64,000 nucleotides of DNA from Bacteroidales bacterium F22 (GTDB taxonomy: Bacteria; Bacteroidota; Bacteroidia; Bacteroidales; Bacteroidaceae), in contig CP095414.1 in the NCBI GenBank assembly GCA_029541985.1, positions 1 to 64,000 of the forward strand, given 5' to 3'. Below are positions 47,124 to 55,518 of this stretch, piece after piece. Position numbers and translations under genes: made by a program. Numbering within the stretch: the stretch's first letter is position 1; every line of letters starts with the position of its first letter. The notes under the pieces were generated by a model. It was not told where the DNA came from. It was given only the letters and a program-made list of their open reading frames with translations, and did not search any database.

Positions 47124-48662
47124 ATGGAGATGATTATTGCAATAGTCGTAGGTATTATAATAGGACTTGTTATTGGTCAGTTAATAGCACGAGCCCAAAA
47201 GAGTGGTTTACAATCTAAAATAGAAGGGATTACCACTGAAATCGATCGCCTTAGAAGTGAGCATGAAGATAATATTCATTTAATTAAAAGCTTAGAAGAA
47301 GAAAAGACGACCCTATATGCTCAAAAAGAAGTTCTGAACTCTCAGCTAAATGAGTTGAAAAGTCATCTGGTTGATGTAGATAATCAACATGCCAAGGCTT
47401 TGGAGAAACAAATAGCAGACAGTGATAGGGACCGACAATTTCAAAAAGAAAATGCAGAAATCATGTTGGCTCATGAACGAGAACTTCTTCAGTCTGAACT
47501 GGCTTCCGTAAAAGAAGCACATGCGAAACAAATAGCAGAGATGAAAGAGCAGATAGAGAAAGAACGTACCCATTCAGCCTCCTTGCGTGAAGAAAATGAC
47601 CGTCAATGGAGTCAAAAACTCGAGACATTGAAGCAAGAGATGCAAAAGACTGCTGCAGAACAACTGGCAGCCAAGCAATCTTCACTTCAAGAGCATAATC
47701 GTACACAGATGGACGAACTGCTAAAACCAATCAAAGAGCAATTCTCTGAGTTTAAGAAATCTGTCGAAGAAAGTAAAACTCAAAATGAAGTCAATAAGAA
47801 GGAATTGCAATCAACATTCGAATCTACCATGAAACTTTTTCAGCAAGAGCAACACCAGACGGTGACCTCATTGCGAGAACAAACCGAACGTATAGGTTCC
47901 GATGCAGCAAATCTGACAAAAGCGCTTAAAGGCGAGAGTAAAACGCAAGGGGATTGGGGAGAAATGGTTTTAGAGACCCTTCTTGAAAATAGTGGGTTGC
48001 ACAAAAATGAAGAATACTTCATTCAGGAAAATGTCAAAGACGAGCAAGGGAATAATTTTCGCCCAGACGTAGTCGTAAAATTTCCAGAAGGGCGCTCCAT
48101 TGTTATTGACTCCAAAGTGTCTCTCACTGCCTATGCAGATGCCGTTGCAGCAGATGATGATAGCGATCGTGATCGATTACTCAAGGAACATACTCGTAGT
48201 GTCCGAAAACATGTAGATGAACTAGCCGCTAAAAACTATGACAAGATGGTTAGCGATTCTATTGGTTTCGTACTGATGTTCATTCCAAATGAGAATAGCT
48301 ACATAGCCGCCATGAAGCAACAGCCCGACTTAAGTCGCTACGCCTATCAGAAACGGATTATCATCATCTCTCCAAGTAACTTATTAATGGCTTTACAACT
48401 AGCCTTCAACCTGTGGCAGTACGACCGCCAAAGCAAAAATGTAGAGAAAATTGTAAAGACAGCAGCCGACCTCTATGATAAGGTTGCTGGCTTCTCCGAT
48501 ACATTTACAGACATTGAAAGCCAAATAGAAAAACTTCACAAAACATTTGGCAAAGCAAAAAGTCAACTATATGATGGTAAAGGAAATGTCATGCGTCGGG
48601 TAGAGTCGTTGAAATCATTGGGAGTAACTCCTAAAAAACAGATAAAAGCGATGGAAGAATAA
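47124..48662 (+). CDS. rmuC: RmuC family DNA recombination protein
   Basis: The 512-residue protein has an N-terminal membrane segment (IAIVVGIIIGLVIGQLIA), a long coiled coil (about 30-230) and a C-terminal RmuC domain, a predicted PD-(D/E)xK-like nuclease, with GDWGEMVLETLLENSGL and RPDVVVKFPEGRSIVIDSKVSL. RmuC limits rearrangements at inverted repeats in E. coli. It is a housekeeping gene within the glycan region. Confidence 0.92.
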   Translation: MEMIIAIVVGIIIGLVIGQLIARAQKSGLQSKIEGITTEIDRLRSEHEDNIHLIKSLEEEKTTLYAQKEVLNSQLNELKSHLVDVDNQHAKALEKQIADSDRDRQFQKENAEIMLAHERELLQSELASVKEAHAKQIAEMKEQIEKERTHSASLREENDRQWSQKLETLKQEMQKTAAEQLAAKQSSLQEHNRTQMDELLKPIKEQFSEFKKSVEESKTQNEVNKKELQSTFESTMKLFQQEQHQTVTSLREQTERIGSDAANLTKALKGESKTQGDWGEMVLETLLENSGLHKNEEYFIQENVKDEQGNNFRPDVVVKFPEGRSIVIDSKVSLTAYADAVAADDDSDRDRLLKEHTRSVRKHVDELAAKNYDKMVSDSIGFVLMFIPNENSYIAAMKQQPDLSRYAYQKRIIIISPSNLLMALQLAFNLWQYDRQSKNVEKIVKTAADLYDKVAGFSDTFTDIESQIEKLHKTFGKAKSQLYDGKGNVMRRVESLKSLGVTPKKQIKAMEE

Positions 48663-48767
48663 GTAAAGAGATATTTATCGTGATGTAAATACCTCTTTGA
48701 GTCTCTGTTTTGAACTATAAAGAACATCAAAATTATTAGTAGCTACATGGGATTATCTTTTTAAGAG

Positions 48768-48775
48768 TATTTTTG
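48768..48775 (+). promoter_or_regulatory. Candidate -7 element for the FAD oxidoreductase gene
   Basis: TATTTTTG matches TAnnTTTG, 31 bases before the ATG. No well-placed -33 TTG. Confidence 0.32.
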
Positions 48776-48806
48776 TACTGTAAACCTTAAAAATCATAAT
48801 ACACTC

Positions 48807-50702
48807 ATGAACAAATCTTTTTTGTCATTTATAGTACTCATTGTATTGTTGGTACCTATAAATTCGATTCAAGCTGCTTCCGATTCCATTGTTGTGCAGA
48901 ACTGGTTCTGTCTTGGTACAGGTAAAAATGAGATACCAGAACGAAGCAAAATAGTAAACTGTGACGTGGCTGTTATTGGTGCGGGAATGGCCGGAATCAG
49001 TGCTGCGGTAGCAGCTGCAAGACAAGGGGCAGATGTCGTTTTGATAAATGATAGACCCGTATTGGGAGGAAATGCATCAAGCGAGATTCGAGTTACCGTA
49101 AATGGAGTTCAGACTCTAAAAAGAAAAAATCCTGTAGAAAGAGAGACAGGAATTATCGAAGAACTATTACTCGAAAATAAAAAATATAATCCTCAGGAAT
49201 CTTATCCCGTCTGGGACCACGTATTGTATGACTATGTATATAGGCAGCCTAATCTGAGGTTGATGCTCAATACACAGGCTATTAAAGCCGTGATGGAAGG
49301 GAATAAAATAAAATCGGCCTTTTGTTGGCAAGCTACAACGGAAACAGAGATCATAATTAATGCCAAAATTTTTATCGATAGCTCTGGTGATGGACTGTTT
49401 GCAGCTACTTCAGGTGCTGATTACCGTACTGGAAGAGAAGGCAAAGCTGAATTCGGAGAGAAATATGCTCCTGATAAACCAGATGGATGGGTCATGGGAG
49501 AAAGTATCATGATGATTACTAAAGATATGGGACGTCCAATGCCATTTTACCCTCCTTCTTATGTCAAAAAATATGATGCAGCTAAAGCCAAGGGGCGTAA
49601 AATCAAGCAACTGAAAGAAGGTTTTTGGTGGGTGGAATTAGGTAGCCCAAAGGATGTCATAGCTGATCGAGAAAAAAATAGACACGATTTGATGGCCTAT
49701 TTCTACGGAGTATGGGACTATATTAAGAACTCAGGAGATTATCCAGAATCGGCAAATCTTGCTCTAGAATGGGTCGGGTCTTTACCTGGTAAAAGAGAAT
49801 CACGACGTTTCATGGGGGATTATATCTTGACTGAGAAAGACCTTTTGAATTACAAACATTTTGATGATGCTGTAGCTTGGGGAGGATGGTCTCTTGATGA
49901 ACATTGTCCGGGTGGTATCTTGTCTTTAGATCAAAATCCAAGTTATTTTCACGAAAGATTCTCTAAGGTTTATGAGATTCCTTATCGCTGTCTTTATTCA
50001 AGAAATGTAGACAACCTGATGTTTGCTGGTAGAGATGTCAGTGTATCTCACATGGCACTTTCTTCCACTAGAATTACAGGTACCTGCTGTATGATGGGAC
50101 AGGCAGTCGGTGTTGCTTCTGCTATGTGTGTGGACAAGAGTGTTGGACCTCGAGGAATTTATAAATCCTATATCGACGAATTGCAAGAACGAATGTTGCG
50201 TGAAGACTATTATATACCCAATCGACCAGCAAATGACTCTGCAGACCTAACAAAACAACTGAGTAAAGTATGGGCCACTTCTACTTCTTCTGGTGATGTA
50301 AAGAATCTTTTTGATGGTATGGGACGTGATTGGGAAGATACTATTCATCATTGGCAATCTGAGGGGCTAAACGAGAAATTGTATATAGAGTGGAAGAAGC
50401 CAGTCAAGATGTCAAGTGTAGAGATTAAGTTTGATACCAATCTTCATAGAAAAATAATGATGCATAAAAATCCGGCAAAGAACTATGACCAAGTTCCTGG
50501 ACTGCCACCAGAACTAGTGAAGACTTTTTCTGTAGATGTATTTTCTAAAGGACAGTGGCATACTGTCGGAGAAATAAAGAATAATATTAGAAGATTTGTG
50601 CCAGTAGCTTTTCCTGAGATGAAAGTGTCTAAAGTTAGGATTAATCTTAAAGAAACCTACGGATGTCCACATATAAGACTCTATGAAGTGAGATGCTATT
50701 AA
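48807..50702 (+). CDS. Secreted FAD-dependent oxidoreductase (FAD_oxidored type)
   Basis: The 631-residue protein has a signal peptide (cleavage near IQAA, residue 24), then a Rossmann FAD site VIGAGMAGISAAVAAARQG (about 55-73) with NDRPVLGGNASSE, and a second conserved DSSGDGLFAATSGAD block. The last 130 residues form a beta-rich domain like those that bind carbohydrate (discoidin-like, WQSEGLNEKLYIEW). Such proteins often occur in Bacteroidota glycan-utilisation loci, and a role in oxidising a sugar or glycan is inferred. It is 19 bases before a sulfatase gene, so the two are an operon. Confidence 0.85.
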   Translation: MNKSFLSFIVLIVLLVPINSIQAASDSIVVQNWFCLGTGKNEIPERSKIVNCDVAVIGAGMAGISAAVAAARQGADVVLINDRPVLGGNASSEIRVTVNGVQTLKRKNPVERETGIIEELLLENKKYNPQESYPVWDHVLYDYVYRQPNLRLMLNTQAIKAVMEGNKIKSAFCWQATTETEIIINAKIFIDSSGDGLFAATSGADYRTGREGKAEFGEKYAPDKPDGWVMGESIMMITKDMGRPMPFYPPSYVKKYDAAKAKGRKIKQLKEGFWWVELGSPKDVIADREKNRHDLMAYFYGVWDYIKNSGDYPESANLALEWVGSLPGKRESRRFMGDYILTEKDLLNYKHFDDAVAWGGWSLDEHCPGGILSLDQNPSYFHERFSKVYEIPYRCLYSRNVDNLMFAGRDVSVSHMALSSTRITGTCCMMGQAVGVASAMCVDKSVGPRGIYKSYIDELQERMLREDYYIPNRPANDSADLTKQLSKVWATSTSSGDVKNLFDGMGRDWEDTIHHWQSEGLNEKLYIEWKKPVKMSSVEIKFDTNLHRKIMMHKNPAKNYDQVPGLPPELVKTFSVDVFSKGQWHTVGEIKNNIRRFVPVAFPEMKVSKVRINLKETYGCPHIRLYEVRCY

Positions 50703-50721
50703 TCCTAAAAAGAAATAAGAT

Positions 50722-52185
50722 ATGAAAAAGATAAAAGTAAGTTCTTATTGCGTACTTGGTCTGTTGCCACTGTTCGCATCATGTAGTCATGAACAAAAAG
50801 AAGAGAAGATGAATATTTTGTGGCTTTTCTGCGAAGATATTAGCCCATGGATGCCTGCTTACGGTGATTCTACAGTTCAAACCCCTAATATCGATTTTCT
50901 TGCTCAAAATGGAGTATTGTTCTCTAATTGTTATGCTACTGCTTCTGTCAGTTCTGCAAGCCGTTCTGCTATTATTACCGGAGCTATGCAAACGACAACG
51001 GGTATGCATAATCATCGTAGCGGTAGAACCGACAAGGTAATAAACAAACTTCCTGCAAATGTTCAAGTATTGCCACAAATATTTAAGAGAAATGGCTACT
51101 ACACATACAATGCCGGCAAAGATGATTTCAACTGGCAATACGATTGGAATGATTATTGGTCAGGTCCTTATACACAAAATAAATTCTATGGTAAAGAAGG
51201 AAAAGGGTCATGGAATGACAGAAAAGAAGGACAGTCTTTCTTCGGTGTGATGGAACTCTATGGTGGTAAGAATCATGGGAAAGTAGATGAGCCCGTAGAT
51301 ATCAACAAAATAAAAGTTCCACCTTACTATCCTGATGTCCCATTTATGCGTAAGCAACTAGCCACACATTACAATCAGATAAAATTAACAGATGAAGAGG
51401 TAGGACACGTATTGCAGCAAATGAAGAAAGATGGTGTATACAGAAATACCATGATAATCTTCTTGTCAGATAATGGCTACTTGACACTTAGAGACAAACA
51501 ATTCCTATACGATGGAGGTATACATATGCCATTTATTGTCTCTTGTCCTGGTAATCCCCAATTACTTAAGAAATTCGGTATAGAAAAAGGAAGCGTTCGT
51601 TCGGACATGATAAGTCTGCTAGACGTGACAGCTACCACGCTAGCCATGGCAGGAATAGACAGACCAAAATACATGGAAAGTAAGGATATCTTTGCTCCTG
51701 ACTATCACCGTGATTTTATAGTGGCAGCTCGAGATAGATGTGATTTCACTATAGACCGTATAAGGGCTATCAGAACAAAAGATTTTAAATATATTCGAAA
51801 TTTTATGACTGACCGTCCATTGTTGCAACCACAGTATCGTGACAAGAAGAAGTCATATAAGGAATTTATGAAGATATGGAAGAATGGGGTCAAATTTGAG
51901 GATAGTTGGCTAAGTGATAAACGTCCTGCTGAAGAACTTTATAGTTTAAAAGATGACCCTTATGAAACGCATAATCTTGCTGAATCTCCTGAATACCAAG
52001 ACCAGCTGTTTAAGATGCGTGCTATATTAAATAAGTGGATAATAGACACAGATGATAAAGGACAATATCCTGAATCAGAAGAAGCACTTTCAGTGGTTTA
52101 TGAACGATGGGGAGATAGATGTGTAAATCCTGAGTATGATACCATAAAGGATAAATTTAAACACAATAATCATCAAACAAAATAA
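50722..52185 (+). CDS. Serine-type sulfatase (sulfamidase-like), lipoprotein
   Basis: The 487-residue protein has a lipoprotein signal (Cys21 in LFASC) and a sulfatase domain opening with ILWLFCEDISPWM, where family members more often have ADD. The modification site reads S77-S-A-S-R81, the S-x-A-x-R variant of the consensus that anSME-type maturases accept. FLSDNGYL and DGGIHMPFIVSCPG complete the active site. The CEDISPW and NHRSG motifs resemble N-sulfoglucosamine sulfohydrolase-like members. It shares an operon with the FAD oxidoreductase. Confidence 0.88.
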   Translation: MKKIKVSSYCVLGLLPLFASCSHEQKEEKMNILWLFCEDISPWMPAYGDSTVQTPNIDFLAQNGVLFSNCYATASVSSASRSAIITGAMQTTTGMHNHRSGRTDKVINKLPANVQVLPQIFKRNGYYTYNAGKDDFNWQYDWNDYWSGPYTQNKFYGKEGKGSWNDRKEGQSFFGVMELYGGKNHGKVDEPVDINKIKVPPYYPDVPFMRKQLATHYNQIKLTDEEVGHVLQQMKKDGVYRNTMIIFLSDNGYLTLRDKQFLYDGGIHMPFIVSCPGNPQLLKKFGIEKGSVRSDMISLLDVTATTLAMAGIDRPKYMESKDIFAPDYHRDFIVAARDRCDFTIDRIRAIRTKDFKYIRNFMTDRPLLQPQYRDKKKSYKEFMKIWKNGVKFEDSWLSDKRPAEELYSLKDDPYETHNLAESPEYQDQLFKMRAILNKWIIDTDDKGQYPESEEALSVVYERWGDRCVNPEYDTIKDKFKHNNHQTK

Positions 52186-52249
52186 TCAAGATCACTCAAA
52201 AGTTCACTAATTATCAGATTAGCTTAAATAATTGTCAATTTGTTTTACC

Positions 52250-52276
52250 TTGTTTGAAAGATTATTCTTAGATTTG
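52250..52276 (+). promoter_or_regulatory. Candidate promoter of the second GH29 gene
   Basis: TTG (52250-52252) and TAGATTTG (52269-52276) are 16 bases apart, one base short of the usual range. It lies 57 bases before the ATG. Confidence 0.4.
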
Positions 52277-52332
52277 TAAGGAAGAGAATCTTTTAATCGA
52301 AAAACAAAACACATTTATTTTAGCTAATTACT

Positions 52333-54216
52333 ATGACAACCTACAAAAATCTACTGCTAGCAGCACTCAGTACACTTGTCTGTGCTTGCCAACCTATTGT
52401 AAATGCCCCTAAGCCGATTGACCCAGTGCCCTCAAAAGCACAAGTAGAATGGCAAAAGATGGAAACATACGCTTTTATACATCTTGGATTAAATACTTTC
52501 AATGATCGTGAATGGGGGTATGGAGATTCTAAGCTGGCTACATTTAATCCATCAAACCTCGATTGTGAACAATGGGTTAAGACGTTTGTCAATGCTGGAA
52601 TGAAAGGCGTCATCCTTACTGCAAAACATCATGATGGATTTTGTTTATGGCCTACCCAATTGACAGAATATTCTATAAGAAATACTCCATATAAAGATGG
52701 AAAAGGAGATATAGTAGGTGAATTAGCAGCCGCATGTAAGAAATACAATATTAAATTTGGAATATACCTTTCACCATGGGACCGAAATAATAAGGACTAT
52801 GGGACCCCTGAATATGTTGACTATTATAACAAACAATTGACTGAATTGTTGACTCAGTATGGTGACATCTTTGAAGTATGGTTCGATGGAGCCAACGGTG
52901 GAGATGGTTATTATGGTGGAATGAAAGAAACACGTAAGATTGACCGTAGAACTTATTATAACTTCCCCGAACTATTTAAAAAAGTTCATAAACTTCAGCC
53001 CAACGCTATCATCTTCTCGGATGGTGGTCCTGGTTGTCGCTGGGTAGGAACTGAAGGAGGATATGTCGGTGCTACTAATTGGTCATTCCTACGTTCAGGT
53101 GAAGTCTATCCTGGATACGATAAATATCGAGAACTTCAATACGGACATGCAGATGGCGATCAATGGACACCTGCTGAATGTAATGTATCTATTCGTCCAG
53201 GATGGTTTTATCATCCAGAAGAGGACAATCGGGTGAAAAGTGTCAAGCAACTGACTGATTTGTATTATAGGAGTATAGGTCATAATGGAACTTTCTTATT
53301 AAATTTCCCTATTGATAGAAAAGGGTTAGTCCATCCAGTTGATTCAGCCCATGCAGTGAATTGGTATAAAAACATACAGCAACAATTAGCAGATAATCTT
53401 TTGAAGAGTATTGTTCCGACAGTGACTGATGAACGGGGTGGGGCATACACTGCACAAGCAATGACTGATGATGATTATGATACCTATTGGGCGACAAATG
53501 ATGGCGTCCTTTCTGCTAACGTAACCTTCGATTTAGGAGAGAAAAAACAAGTGAATAGACTCCTGATTCAAGAATATATTCCGTTGGGACAACGGGTAAA
53601 GTCATTTGTTGTAGAATACAAACAAGACAACCAATGGTTACCAGTAGAAACAACTGAAGAAACGACAACCGTAGGCTATAAGCGTTTGGTACGATTTAAA
53701 ACTATTGAAGTGCAACAAATCAGAATTCGATTTATCGATGCGCGTGCTTGTCTGACTATAAACAATGTAGAGGCTTACTACGCAGATGCACCTGATGATG
53801 CATCGTTTGGAGATGATTTGAAAGCAATGAAGAGCTTTCCTTTCACCTTAAGCAATGTCGCTAAAGAAGAATGTGCCAAAGCCACGGATAAAATAGAAAC
53901 CACCACTTGTTTTGTTACTGGCAATCAATTGATTCTTGATTTAGGAAAAAAATGTACAATCTCCTCTTTTCATTTCTTGCCTGATCAAAGTGAATATAAT
54001 CAAGGATTGATTTCTAATTATGAACTCTCTATTGGAGATGATGTAAAGGTTTTAAATAAAGTAATCAAGCAAGGGGAGTTCTCAAACATTAAAAACAATC
54101 CGATACTCCAATCGATCTATTTTACTCCAGTTACTACTAGATATCTTCAATTAAAAGCTACGCGTATGATTAATGGAGAAGGCCGCATGGGATTTGCTGA
54201 GATCTTTGTTCAATAG
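52333..54216 (+). CDS. Alpha-L-fucosidase, GH29, with discoidin-like domains; lipoprotein
   Basis: A 627-residue enzyme with a lipoprotein signal (lipobox Cys19), so it should be anchored to a membrane. The catalytic barrel contains FIHLGLNTF (48-56), TAKHHDGFCLW (96-106) and the nucleophile D185 in EVWFDGANGG, followed by an FSDGGPGCRWVG block. Two C-terminal beta-sandwich segments (about 355-480 and 490-627; YDTYWATNDG, FDLGEKKQVNRLLI) look like F5/8 type C carbohydrate-binding domains. Its motifs differ from the GH29 enzyme at 25259 and fit the subfamily acting on alpha-1,3/1,4-fucose in branched glycans. Confidence 0.9.
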   Translation: MTTYKNLLLAALSTLVCACQPIVNAPKPIDPVPSKAQVEWQKMETYAFIHLGLNTFNDREWGYGDSKLATFNPSNLDCEQWVKTFVNAGMKGVILTAKHHDGFCLWPTQLTEYSIRNTPYKDGKGDIVGELAAACKKYNIKFGIYLSPWDRNNKDYGTPEYVDYYNKQLTELLTQYGDIFEVWFDGANGGDGYYGGMKETRKIDRRTYYNFPELFKKVHKLQPNAIIFSDGGPGCRWVGTEGGYVGATNWSFLRSGEVYPGYDKYRELQYGHADGDQWTPAECNVSIRPGWFYHPEEDNRVKSVKQLTDLYYRSIGHNGTFLLNFPIDRKGLVHPVDSAHAVNWYKNIQQQLADNLLKSIVPTVTDERGGAYTAQAMTDDDYDTYWATNDGVLSANVTFDLGEKKQVNRLLIQEYIPLGQRVKSFVVEYKQDNQWLPVETTEETTTVGYKRLVRFKTIEVQQIRIRFIDARACLTINNVEAYYADAPDDASFGDDLKAMKSFPFTLSNVAKEECAKATDKIETTTCFVTGNQLILDLGKKCTISSFHFLPDQSEYNQGLISNYELSIGDDVKVLNKVIKQGEFSNIKNNPILQSIYFTPVTTRYLQLKATRMINGEGRMGFAEIFVQ

Positions 54217-54272
54217 TGCAGGTCATTAGTTATAAAATCATTAGATGAAAAGCTAAAAGCTTATCTTACTCA

Positions 54273-54312
54273 CTACAAATAGGGGTTCTCTTATCAGAAT
54301 CCCTATTTGTAG
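54273..54312 (+). terminator. Hairpin after the second GH29 gene
   Basis: A 17-base-pair inverted repeat (CTACAAATAGGGGTTCT with AGAATCCCTATTTGTAG, one G-T) follows the stop by about 57 bases. It has no T tract, so it may stabilise the mRNA end rather than terminate. Confidence 0.55.
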
Positions 54313-54389
54313 GTATTGTATTAGATGTCAAAAATAACGAGATTTGTAACGTAAAAGAATGATATAACATCAGTTTTTAAATAAAGGTC

Positions 54390-54656
54390 ATGACAATATT
54401 GAAGAATGATATTTCGATAAAGATAGCAAAAGACATTCATACGTCTTCCTGTTTGCAATGCAAATCTTGTGGAAGTGGCTGTTCGATAGTCGATAATAGT
54501 ATTTCTTTCGTTCTCGACGCTGATAAGAAGCATGTGAGTCATATCTTATTTGATAAGACGCCTATTGCATGTTTGGGTAGATGTGGAAAGAATTGTCAGG
54601 CAGCATTGAAGTTGGTGCAAGAGCTAGAATTAATCAAAGATATAGAAACTAATTAA
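54390..54656 (+). CDS. Small cysteine-rich protein, possible 4Fe-4S carrier
   Basis: An 88-residue protein with a CxxCxxCxxxC motif in SCLQCKSCGSGCS, like the iron-sulfur motif of HdrC-type proteins, and a second cysteine set in CLGRCGKNC. No signal peptide is present. It could bind one iron-sulfur cluster or zinc. No full family is recognised. It lies at the junction between the glycan cluster and the defence region and may be a remnant of a larger gene. Confidence 0.55.
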   Translation: MTILKNDISIKIAKDIHTSSCLQCKSCGSGCSIVDNSISFVLDADKKHVSHILFDKTPIACLGRCGKNCQAALKLVQELELIKDIETN

Positions 54657-54669
54657 ATAACAATAGCAT

Positions 54670-54840
54670 ATGAGTATCAACAAAATTATTAGCAACGAGG
54701 AAGTAACACTTGTACAAGGTATAGATGGCCTTTTTTTTCATGAAGAATCGTGGACTACACAAAGGAAAAAGGCTATTTATGAAAAAAAGGTTTTGAAAAA
54801 AGAAGTTAAACCAATAAAAACTCACAGTTATGATAGTTGA
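54670..54840 (+). CDS. Small hypothetical protein
   Basis: A 56-codon frame starting MSINKIISNEEVTLVQG and ending with a lysine-rich tail, 13 bases after the cysteine-rich gene. It ends 28 bases before the intron-like sequence. Length and composition are compatible with a real small protein, but nothing confirms it. Confidence 0.35.
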   Translation: MSINKIISNEEVTLVQGIDGLFFHEESWTTQRKKAIYEKKVLKKEVKPIKTHSYDS

Positions 54841-54868
54841 AATGTTTATCTTCTATGTAGGCTATAAA

Positions 54869-55200
54869 GTGTGCAAAACATGTGTTAGAGGATTCTTCCA
54901 CGCAAGTGATGCCTGCACTCCAGGCAAGTGATGGAGACATCGCTCAGGTTAAAGCAAGAGGCATAGCTAATCGCCACGTATCCTGCACTGACCCATAAAC
55001 GGCAACATATACACTTCCCTAATGTTCGCCATCTACTGGGCGAAAGCTGATAAAAGAGTAAGATGGAAGGAAATGACAACATGGATTGCCTGCCTGATGA
55101 GTTTTGTAGTAGCGTGATAGTGCTTGCTCCATGAAGCCGCGAAGAACCTTATCAGGCAAACAATCCACGTGGACATGGGTGGTGAAATGTGAAACTTGTG
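54869..55200 (+). mobile_element. Possible 5' fragment of a group II intron (domain I)
   Basis: The stretch starts GTGTGC, like the GTGYG boundary of group II introns. It contains GCGAAAGCTGATA at 55040-55052, a string I recognise from domain I of Ll.LtrB-type introns, set in a closing stem CCATCT/AGATGG as in that intron. Other stems are clear: GCCTG/CAGGC (54911-54925) and a 19-position stem (17 paired) pairing 55083-55101 with 55148-55166. No maturase, domain V or domain VI follows, so it would be truncated. It could instead be another structured RNA. Confidence 0.42.
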
Positions 55201-55209
55201 TAATTAACC

Positions 55210-55242
55210 AATGTTTTGGACTAAGTGACTAAATGTTTTGGA
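55210..55242. repeat. Direct repeat AATGTTTTGGA upstream of the HTH gene
   Basis: AATGTTTTGGA occurs at 55210-55220 and 55232-55242, 22 bases apart, about two helical turns. It lies 32 bases before the -7 element of the HTH gene, so it could be the operator of this or another regulator. Confidence 0.5.
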
Positions 55243-55273
55243 TAAAACTGACACGTATCTCAAAGGATATATA

Positions 55274-55281
55274 TACCTTTG
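55274..55281 (+). promoter_or_regulatory. Candidate -7 element for the restriction-modification operon
   Basis: TACCTTTG matches TAnnTTTG, 24 bases before the ATG at 55306. It overlaps the upstream TTG codon of the frame, which argues for the ATG as the true start. No -33 TTG is seen, as expected for an activator-dependent promoter. Confidence 0.4.
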
Positions 55282-55305
55282 TCAATTACAATTAAAAATG
55301 GCTTT

Positions 55306-55515
55306 ATGGCAAAGGAATTAAATCGCATAAAATTGGCTCTAGTTGAGCAAAAGCGAACTAACAGATGGCTAGCAAAGGAGCTTGGTAAAGACGAAGCGAC
55401 TGTTTCCAACTGGTGTACCAATAAAAGTCAACCTAGTTTGGAAACAACGGTGCAGATAGCACAATTGCTAAAGGTCAAAATGGACGACTTAGTTAGAGTT
55501 GAAATTAAAGATTAA
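55306..55515 (+). CDS. XRE-type HTH transcriptional regulator (candidate controller protein)
   Basis: A 69-residue protein almost wholly made of an XRE/Cro-C1-type helix-turn-helix, with WLAKELGKDEATVSNWCTNK as the HTH core and PSLETTVQIAQLLKV after it. Size and position at the head of the restriction-modification operon suggest a controller (C) protein that delays nuclease synthesis. It is followed three bases later by the next small gene. The start at 55306 is preferred over 55279 because the longer frame begins inside the promoter. Confidence 0.8.
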   Translation: MAKELNRIKLALVEQKRTNRWLAKELGKDEATVSNWCTNKSQPSLETTVQIAQLLKVKMDDLVRVEIKD

Positions 55516-55518
55516 AAA

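Noticed and set aside
54321-54542. 73-codon minus-strand frame opposite the cysteine-rich gene
   Set aside because: It overlaps the plus-strand frame with the clear cysteine motifs and has no features of its own.
55092-55102. Hammerhead ribozyme core (CTGATGAG)
   Set aside because: The bases pair inside a long stem with 55147-55166 and no matching GAAA and cleavage triplet are placed correctly.
54841-55305. tRNA gene as integration site of the defence island
   Set aside because: No T-loop (GGTTCRA) or cloverleaf could be drawn in this stretch.
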